From Mycobacterium szulgai (GTDB lineage: Bacteria > Actinomycetota > Actinomycetes > Mycobacteriales > Mycobacteriaceae): 64,000 bases of DNA. Positions 58,424 to 64,000 of the stretch are shown one piece after another. A program made the position numbers and the translations under genes. Each line of letters starts with the position of its first letter. Within the stretch, counting starts at the first letter, position 1. The stretch is from NCBI RefSeq assembly GCF_002116635.1, contig NZ_LQPW01000086.1:86382-150381 (forward strand), written 5' to 3'. The notes beneath the pieces were generated by a model, which worked only from the letters and a program-made list of their open reading frames with translations, did no database searches and was not told where the DNA came from.

Positions 58424-59731
58424 CTAGCGGGAATTGCGTTGCGATTGGTTCGGCCGGCGACGACGTCTTTGTGCTGCACCACCCGATCGCCTCTGTTGAG
58501 AAGGTTGCGGCGCAACGGCTTTGGGTGCCGGCGCCCGGTAGGGCGCGATTTCGCCCACCAGCGCCAGCACCTCGGCGGAGTCGGCGGCCACCTGTTGGGG
58601 AGTGACGCGGATGCCGGCCGTCCGCAACAGCGCCTGGGTGTCCCGGCGCTGCTCGGGCAGGACCACCGTGACCACGTCGCCGACCTTGCCCGCGCGCGCC
58701 GTGCGCCCCGACCGATGAAGGTAGGCCTTGTGCTCGCTGGGCGGATCGATGTGGACCACCAATTCGACCTCGTCGACGTGCACACCGCGCGCGGCGATGT
58801 CAGTTGCCACCAGGACCCTGGCCTCACCCGCGCTGAACGCGGCGAGATTCCGGTCGCGTGCAGGCTGAGATAGGTTGCCGTGCAAGTCAACTGACGGTAT
58901 CCCAGATTCGGTGAGTTGCTTGGCGAGCCTGCGGGCGTGGTGTTTGGTGCGCATGAAGAGAATCCGGCGCCCGGTCCCCGAGGCCAGCCGGTGCACCAGT
59001 TCCTTTTTCGCTTCGGCGCTGGCGACGTGGAAGACGTGATGTGTCATCGCGGACACCGGTGCGTTCAGCTCATCGACCGAATGCAACACCTGATTGTGCA
59101 GGAACCGCTCGACGAGTTTGTCCACACCGTTGTCGAGAGTCGCGGAGAACAGCAGCCGCTGGCCGCCGGACGGTGTAGCGGCCAGGATGCGCGTGACGCC
59201 AGGCAGGAAACCGAGATCGGCCATGTGGTCGGCTTCGTCGATCACCGTGATCTCGACGGCATCGAGGCTGATCAAGCGTTGTTTCATCAGATCCTCGAGC
59301 CGACCCGGGCAGGCCACCACGATATGGACGCCGGATTTGAGGGCCTCAACCTGCCGATTCTGCGATACACCCCCGAAGATGGTGGCAACCCGCAGGTTGT
59401 AGGCCGCTGCCAGCGGCTCCAGCGTTGCTGCGATCTGGGTGGCCAGCTCCCGGGTAGGCGCCAGCACCAAGCCCGACGGTCGCGAAGGCTGCCGCTTGGC
59501 CCCAGAAAGCCTGCTGACCAGCGGAATCGAGAAGGCGAGCGTCTTACCGCTGCCCGTCTTGCCGCGGCCCAGCACGTCGCGGCCGGCCAAGGTATCGGGC
59601 AGCGTCTGGACCTGGATGGGAAAGGGATGTGTGATGCCGGCCGCGGCCAGCGCGCGAACCAATGGTGCGCGCACGCCGAGGTCGGCAAAGGTCTTGTCTA
59701 AGGTCGTTTCTAAAGTCTTTTCTAAAGTCAC
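58424..59731 (-). CDS. rhlE: DEAD-box RNA helicase RhlE
   Basis: This 435-residue protein starts at GTG 59731. Helicase motifs are complete: F..PFPIQVQ (Q motif, 36-42), GKTGSGKT (57-64), PTREL, VIDEADHM (near 165), FSAT, and HRSGRTARAG in the C-terminal domain. It unwinds RNA with ATP and acts in RNA turnover or ribosome assembly; M. tuberculosis RhlE is Rv3211. The C-terminal tail is basic (RRSGGAAQRRRRRPNQ). The N-terminal TLEKTLETTLDKTF repeats a four-residue pattern encoded by near-repeats. It is divergent from the AraC gene. Confidence 0.92.
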   Translation of the reverse strand: MTLEKTLETTLDKTFADLGVRAPLVRALAAAGITHPFPIQVQTLPDTLAGRDVLGRGKTGSGKTLAFSIPLVSRLSGAKRQPSRPSGLVLAPTRELATQIAATLEPLAAAYNLRVATIFGGVSQNRQVEALKSGVHIVVACPGRLEDLMKQRLISLDAVEITVIDEADHMADLGFLPGVTRILAATPSGGQRLLFSATLDNGVDKLVERFLHNQVLHSVDELNAPVSAMTHHVFHVASAEAKKELVHRLASGTGRRILFMRTKHHARRLAKQLTESGIPSVDLHGNLSQPARDRNLAAFSAGEARVLVATDIAARGVHVDEVELVVHIDPPSEHKAYLHRSGRTARAGKVGDVVTVVLPEQRRDTQALLRTAGIRVTPQQVAADSAEVLALVGEIAPYRAPAPKAVAPQPSQQRRSGGAAQRRRRRPNQSQRNSR

Positions 59732-60040
59732 TTTCGGTGCCTTTCAGGGCATCGGGTGTGCCGCGTCGTCGCGAGTGGTCGCGCGAATAGGCAGCACAAG
59801 CTGGCGAGATTGCCGGTAGGCAAAATCGATCGCCGCGAGACGGTAATGCTAGGTGCACGGATCATCTGAACGCGGGGCCTCAGCCACGATTTCGGGCTGG
59901 CGGCCGCGGGATGAAAGAACGTTCCACGACGGGTTGGCGGGCTAACTTCAGGCCAACGTGTCAACAGGATATCCCACTCGCGGGTGTGGCCCTAATGCAC
60001 GCAGCCGCGGCAACGTGCGCTGGTGGCTAGGCTCGATGGA
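59732..60040. other. Intergenic region between rhlE and the AraC gene
   Basis: This 309-bp stretch separates two divergent genes and holds no ORF I can support. It should contain both promoters, but no clear sigma consensus or palindrome stands out to me. Confidence 0.5.
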
Positions 60041-60712
60041 GTGAGTTATCGCGAACTGCCCGCTCCCAGGCCCCTTCAGGGGCTGGCGGAGTGTGTGTGG
60101 ATCAGCGACTCCCCACGGCGGACGCGGGTCCTGCCCGACGGCTGTATGGACCTCATCGAGATCGAGGACCGGGTGATTGTCGCCGGGCCGGACACGACCG
60201 CGTTCATCAGTGAGCAAGATTGCGCTGTCGCGAGCGGCATCCGGTTTCATCCGGGTGTATTGCCGCGGTTGCTGCGCGTTCCGGCCGTTGAAGTGCGAAA
60301 CATGCGGATTGGCCTGGAATTGTTGCGCCCCAACCTATTTGGCGATTCGCTGATGTCGATTACGATGGGCCTGCTGGACGGCGAGCCCGTTCGGGAGACC
60401 GCACCGTGGCGACTTGCCGCGCTACGCCATGTTACCCAGCGATTGAGCAGCGGCGCCGCCGTACAGTCCGTCGCCGACGAAATCGGTTGGTCGGCAAGGA
60501 ATCTGCAACGACAGTGCGCTGCGGTGTATGGCTATGGCCCGGCGACCCTGCGTCGAATTCTGCGTTTCCGCAGGGCCGTTCGACTGCTGGACGCGGGAAT
60601 GTCGGCCGCCGACACCGCCGCGATCGCCGGGTACGCCGACCAGTCACACCTGTCGCGGCAGGTGCATCAACTCGCCGGAGTTCCCGCCAATCAACTTGGC
60701 AGTGGGGCATAG
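60041..60712 (+). CDS. AraC-family transcriptional regulator
   Basis: This 223-residue protein is counted from GTG 60041 (MSYRELPAPRPLQGLAECVW); a GTG at 60023 is an alternative. The N-terminal sensor resembles the DUF6597 type, with a Trp near position 20, PDGCMDLIEI and AGPDTTAFI. The C-terminal AraC helices are AVQSVADEIGWSARNLQRQC and SAADTAAIAGYADQSHLSRQ. The ligand is unknown. Its 3' end overlaps the convergent VOC gene by 22 bp. Such regulators are often encoded beside the VOC gene they control. Confidence 0.86.
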   Translation: MSYRELPAPRPLQGLAECVWISDSPRRTRVLPDGCMDLIEIEDRVIVAGPDTTAFISEQDCAVASGIRFHPGVLPRLLRVPAVEVRNMRIGLELLRPNLFGDSLMSITMGLLDGEPVRETAPWRLAALRHVTQRLSSGAAVQSVADEIGWSARNLQRQCAAVYGYGPATLRRILRFRRAVRLLDAGMSAADTAAIAGYADQSHLSRQVHQLAGVPANQLGSGA

Positions 60713-61086
60713 AGATCGACCGAGGTCCCGTCCGGGTCGGCCAGCGTGGCATAACGCTGGCCCCACGGAGCGTCGAAGGGTTTCAAGAGGGCCGGATGGC
60801 CGGCATCGGTGAGGCGGCTGAATACAGCGTCGACATCGGCGGGGGTCGCGAGACCGAACGCCAGCACCACTCGTCCGGGCGATATTGGTGAAGTCCACTC
60901 AGGATGGAAGCTCGCAAGGGTCTCTTCAGTGTCGAACAGCAAACGGTTGCCTCCGGGCAGTGCGACTTCGACGTGCGGGCCGTCGGTTTCAGGGATCGTC
61001 AGCCCGAGCGACCGGTAGAAGTTCAGCGAGCGCTGCAGATCGCTCGCGACGATTTCGACGGCTGCTGAAACGAGTTGGTTATCCAT
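60691..61086 (-). CDS. Glyoxalase/VOC-fold protein
   Basis: This 131-residue protein has the VOC repeat structure: EIVASDLQRSLNFYRSLGLT at the start, GGNRLLFDTEETLASFHPEW, then YATLADPDGTSVDLYAPLP at the end. The final Glu/Asp and His positions that bind the metal are not fully conserved, so catalytic activity is uncertain. Possible roles are thiol conjugation or antibiotic binding. It is convergent with the AraC gene. Confidence 0.85.
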   Translation of the reverse strand: MDNQLVSAAVEIVASDLQRSLNFYRSLGLTIPETDGPHVEVALPGGNRLLFDTEETLASFHPEWTSPISPGRVVLAFGLATPADVDAVFSRLTDAGHPALLKPFDAPWGQRYATLADPDGTSVDLYAPLPS

Positions 61087-61146
61087 GTCCCCGACGTTAT
61101 GGAGTCGGCTGCCGCGGCGTCATGAACGAATCGGACAAACGGTGTT

Positions 61147-61174
61147 CAGGGGCGGCCCATGCGGGCCGCCCCTG
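61147..61174 (-). terminator. 12-bp GC-rich hairpin terminator
   Basis: CAGGGGCGGCCC (61147-61158) pairs perfectly with GGGCCGCCCCTG (61163-61174) around an ATGC loop. It lies 35 bp beyond the stop of the small secreted protein gene. No U-tract follows, the form common in mycobacteria. Confidence 0.65.
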
Positions 61175-61208
61175 GCGCTGTGTGGTTGTCCTTGGAGTGT
61201 CGTCGCCA

Positions 61209-61499
61209 TCAGTGGCAGTGCCAGAAGCCGGCCCAGTGCGGGGAGCAGTAGCGCAGGGGCCCATAGCCACCGAATTGGTCGATCAAGGGGAGCCACGGGG
61301 CGTCAATCGCCGGCGCGGTGACTGCGGCCCCGGCATTCGGGGGCGGCGCGTTGTCGTCGGCATGGCTGGTCGCCGCTAGGGCCAAAGCGGCGGTCGTGCT
61401 GATCGACGTGGCCAGCAGGACGCCAGCAACGCCGCGGCGTAGCCGCCTGATTCGGTTGCAGCACAGTGTGTTTGGGCGGGTGATTGCTGTAGTGCTCAT
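61209..61499 (-). CDS. Small secreted protein, unknown function
   Basis: This 96-residue protein has a long signal peptide (RRGVAGVLLATSISTTAALA) ending near SHA-DD. The mature part is short, with PWLPLIDQFGGYGPLRYCSP and HWAGFWHCH at the end, rich in aromatic residues with two cysteines and three histidines, possibly metal binding. No family is recognised. A strong hairpin follows. Confidence 0.65.
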   Translation of the reverse strand: MSTTAITRPNTLCCNRIRRLRRGVAGVLLATSISTTAALALAATSHADDNAPPPNAGAAVTAPAIDAPWLPLIDQFGGYGPLRYCSPHWAGFWHCH

Positions 61500-61585
61500 G
61501 GCACTAATAGTTCAGCCAGCGACGGCGTCGCGGTAGCGGGCGCGTGCTTGCAGGGGTACAAGCCTACTTTGTACCCGGAGGTGTC

Positions 61586-64000
61586 CTAGCTGCTGCCGTT
61601 GGCGCCGTAATTGCCATATGTGCCTCTGGCACCCGTTTTGCCGGCGTTGCCGCCACCCAAACCGGCCCCGCCAGCCCCGCCCAAACCACCGTTTAAGCTC
61701 CCGCCACCGGACATAGCCGGGGTAGAGGCCCCGGGGTAGCGCCCGGTGCCACGCCTACCGGCGTTCCCCGCGGCTCCACCATCGCCGCCGCGACCAGCAT
61801 TACCACCGTCACCACCGGAGTTGCCGGCCCCGCCATTCCCGCCGGTATGCACGAGGGGGTTATTCATGCCACCACCGATGCCGCCTTGCCCTGCCATACC
61901 TGAGAAGCCGCCGATGCCGGAGATCGAACTGCCACCATTGCCGCCGTTGCCCCCATGCCCACCGGTTCCGCCGTTACCGCCATCGCCTCCCCTGCCTCCA
62001 GGGTTGACGGCACTGCCGGTGCCGCCATCGCCGCCGACGCCGGGAATGCCACCGAATTCGCCGATTGCCCCCATTCCGCCGTGACCGCCATTACCGATCG
62101 CACCGGATTTGCCGCCGTTACCGCCATCACCGCCGGAAGCGCCGACCCCGCCATTGCCGCCGGCACCACCGGAGCCGCCGGCGCTGGTCCCCACGGCCGC
62201 GGCGCCATTACCGCCCCTTCCGCCGGCCCCGCCGATGATGCCGCCAGTCTTCCCACCATTACCGCCGTTACCGCCGTTACCAGAGTCCGAGCCCGCGTTG
62301 CCGCCGGCGCCACCGTCGCCGACGGTGCCCGCGTCGCCTCCGTTACCGCCGATCCCGCCATTGCCGGAGATCGACCCGCCGCTGCCGCCGGTCCCACCAG
62401 AGCCACCGGTCCCACCGGACGCCGGCCGCCCGCCGGCGCCGCCCAGCCCGCCATTGCCCGTACCGCCAACCGCGTCTCCCCCGCGGCCGCCCGCGCCGCC
62501 GCTGCCGCCGGCACCGCCCGCCCCGCCAGCTCCACCATCGGCGCCGTGGCCGGTCATTCCGCCAAGGCCGCCGTTTCCGCCGCGTCCCGCGGCGCCGGGC
62601 GCACCCCCATTGCCGCCGGCACCCCCGATACCGCCATCACCGGAGATCGAGCCACCACTGCCGCCGACTCCGCCATCGCCACCGGCCCCGCCAGACGCCG
62701 CGAGGCCACCGGCGCCACCCAGGCCGCCACTATCCGAATTGCCAACGGCGTCTTGCCCATTGGCTCCGGTGCCACCACTGCCGCCCGAGCCACCGGCGCC
62801 ACCAAGTCCGCCGGCGCCTCCGTTGCCGGTGATCCCGGCATTGCCGCCGGCACCGCCGCCGCCGCCCAAGCCGGCAGCACCGCCGGCACCGCCGTGCCCG
62901 CCGTCGGCCGCTGAAGTGGCATCGCCGACGGTTCCTGCCGCGCCGTCGCCGCCGCCGCCCCCGTTGCCCGCCTGGCCGCCAGGCCCTCCGTGCCCACCGT
63001 TGCCAACGGCGCCGCCGTTGCCGCCGGCACCCCCGTGCCCGCCGTTGCCACCGCTAGCGCCGGGACTCCCCGCGCCCTGGTTCACCCCGGCTATCCCCGC
63101 GCTGCCGGTCGCGCCGTTGCCACCGGCTCCGCCGGCCCCTCCGGCTCCACCGTCGCCCCACCCGCTGTTGCCGCCATTCCCGCCATTGCCGCCGTTGCCA
63201 CCGGCATTTGGTCCGCTCCCAGCCGCGCCGCGGTTACCGCCGGTGCCTCCGTTACCGCCGTTACCGCCGGTGCCGCCGAGGCCGTACTGCCCGCCGTTGC
63301 CGCCGGCCCCGCCGTCCCCACCGTTGACGCCCAGGGCGGTAGCGCTGAAACCGTTGCCCCCGTTGCCACCACGACCCGCGGGCGTGGTGGGCGTGGAACC
63401 ACTGGCTCCGCTGACCCCGGGGGTCCAGCCTGTCCCGCCCAAACCGCCTACCCCACCGGCGCCCGGATTGCCGCCATTGCCGCCGGCCCCGCCGTTGGGC
63501 GCGCTGGCACTCCCGTCGGCACCGGCACCACCATTGCCCGGCAGGCCGCCATTGCCACCTTGGCCACCGGCCCCGCCCAGTCCCGTGGTTCCCGCGTGGC
63601 CGGACATGCCGCCGGCGCCACCGACGCCACCGTTGCCGCCGGCACCGCCGGTCCCGCCGAAACCACCGTCGCCTCCGTGTCCGCCGCCGGCACCTGGCGT
63701 GGCACCGGTGGCGCCGTTCGCGCCAGTCCCGCCGACCCCGCCGGCAGCCCCCATCCCACCGTCGCCGCCGTTACCGCCGGCGCCGTTGAACAGCCCGGCG
63801 CGCCCTCCGGCGCCGCCGTCACCCCCGGCCCCGCCCGTCTGACCTACGCCGCTTGTGCCCGCCGCACCCTGCGCGCCGGCATAGCCGTTGGCGCCGCTGC
63901 CGCCCGCGCCGCCGTCGCCCCATAAGCCGGCGTTGCCGCCGGTCCCGCCAGCTCCTCCGGCTTGCCCGGCAAGGCCGACGGCAGCCCCGCCCGCCCCGCC
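61586..64000 (-). CDS. PGRS-rich protein, partial (N-terminus outside the window)
   Basis: About 804 residues of PGRS sequence without a break run from the right edge to the stop at 61586, ending KTGARGTYGNYGANGSS. The frame is open through 64000, so the first Met in view at 63754 is internal. The repeat is nearly uniform GGxGGxGG, with a few breaks such as YPGASTPAMSGGGSLNGGLG near the end. It is most likely a large PE_PGRS gene whose PE domain lies further right. Confidence 0.9.
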   Translation of the reverse strand, partial: GGAGGAAVGLAGQAGGAGGTGGNAGLWGDGGAGGSGANGYAGAQGAAGTSGVGQTGGAGGDGGAGGRAGLFNGAGGNGGDGGMGAAGGVGGTGANGATGATPGAGGGHGGDGGFGGTGGAGGNGGVGGAGGMSGHAGTTGLGGAGGQGGNGGLPGNGGAGADGSASAPNGGAGGNGGNPGAGGVGGLGGTGWTPGVSGASGSTPTTPAGRGGNGGNGFSATALGVNGGDGGAGGNGGQYGLGGTGGNGGNGGTGGNRGAAGSGPNAGGNGGNGGNGGNSGWGDGGAGGAGGAGGNGATGSAGIAGVNQGAGSPGASGGNGGHGGAGGNGGAVGNGGHGGPGGQAGNGGGGGDGAAGTVGDATSAADGGHGGAGGAAGLGGGGGAGGNAGITGNGGAGGLGGAGGSGGSGGTGANGQDAVGNSDSGGLGGAGGLAASGGAGGDGGVGGSGGSISGDGGIGGAGGNGGAPGAAGRGGNGGLGGMTGHGADGGAGGAGGAGGSGGAGGRGGDAVGGTGNGGLGGAGGRPASGGTGGSGGTGGSGGSISGNGGIGGNGGDAGTVGDGGAGGNAGSDSGNGGNGGNGGKTGGIIGGAGGRGGNGAAAVGTSAGGSGGAGGNGGVGASGGDGGNGGKSGAIGNGGHGGMGAIGEFGGIPGVGGDGGTGSAVNPGGRGGDGGNGGTGGHGGNGGNGGSSISGIGGFSGMAGQGGIGGGMNNPLVHTGGNGGAGNSGGDGGNAGRGGDGGAAGNAGRRGTGRYPGASTPAMSGGGSLNGGLGGAGGAGLGGGNAGKTGARGTYGNYGANGSS

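Noticed and set aside
62109..63842. Long plus-strand Pro-rich frame opposite the right-edge PGRS gene
   Set aside because: PGRS DNA always gives open Pro/Ala-rich frames on the other strand because of its GGC/GCC bias; the minus frame has the PGRS pattern.
61586..64000. Apparent CRISPR-like or satellite periodicity
   Set aside because: The periodicity is that of Gly-Gly-x codons in PGRS, with no equal-length spacers.

Overview
The window is high-GC mycobacterial DNA. It carries five PE_PGRS-type genes or fragments, an MPTR-type PPE gene, an EsxM/EsxN cassette, a PE-linked cellulase, several Ser/Thr kinases with exported sensor domains, an MPT64-like protein and HtpG beside an Rv2298-like aldo/keto reductase. 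This combination points to a slow-growing, non-tuberculosis Mycobacterium with an expanded PE/PPE repertoire. I see no rRNA, tRNA, insertion sequence, transposase or CRISPR array.

Bases 1-13,200 hold metabolism and stress genes. There is a zinc-ribbon protein running off the left edge, a lipoprotein, two short-chain dehydrogenases and a PAS-ANTAR regulator. A hemerythrin and a UsfY-like membrane protein diverge from two apparent SigF promoters. A STAS protein, an aldo/keto reductase, htpG, a glycosyltransferase with a divergent TetR, a MEDS-STAS regulator, a PE_PGRS and a Ddn-type F420 enzyme follow.

Bases 13,300-25,000 form a phospho-signalling island. Three tandem PknF/PknJ-like receptor kinases converge on an EmbR-like BTAD-FHA regulator whose start overlaps the end of a PknH-like kinase. 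Divergent from these lies a run of exported proteins: a small secreted protein, an NHL beta-propeller lipoprotein, an MPT64-family lipoprotein and a large lipoprotein. Related stand-alone sensor-like proteins recur at 29,957 (PknH-sensor type) and 37,871 (NHL type).

Bases 25,000-43,200 carry a PPE-MPTR, a thioesterase, two SAM methyltransferases, a collagen-like secreted protein, and a MerR regulator coupled to an unusual VIT-vWA-DUF4349 fusion. Next comes a PE-CBM2-CBM2-GH12 protein that looks like the intact form of the PE10/celA2a/celA2b locus of M. tuberculosis. The region ends with a hydrolase-adenylate cyclase and an L,D-transpeptidase.

Bases 43,400-51,000 are decaying. They hold a frameshifted PPE, a shattered cyclase-ATPase, and a PPE stub in front of an orphan response regulator. 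Bases 52,800-56,500 hold an ESX-5-type cassette in which the PE partner is reduced to a 36-codon stub. A GT-C-like membrane protein, the RNA helicase RhlE, an AraC regulator, a glyoxalase-fold protein and a PE_PGRS leaving the right edge close the window.

The most interesting unexplained signal is a 34-35 bp element present five times. Each copy is oriented toward a PE or PPE gene start or remnant, 76-176 bp upstream.
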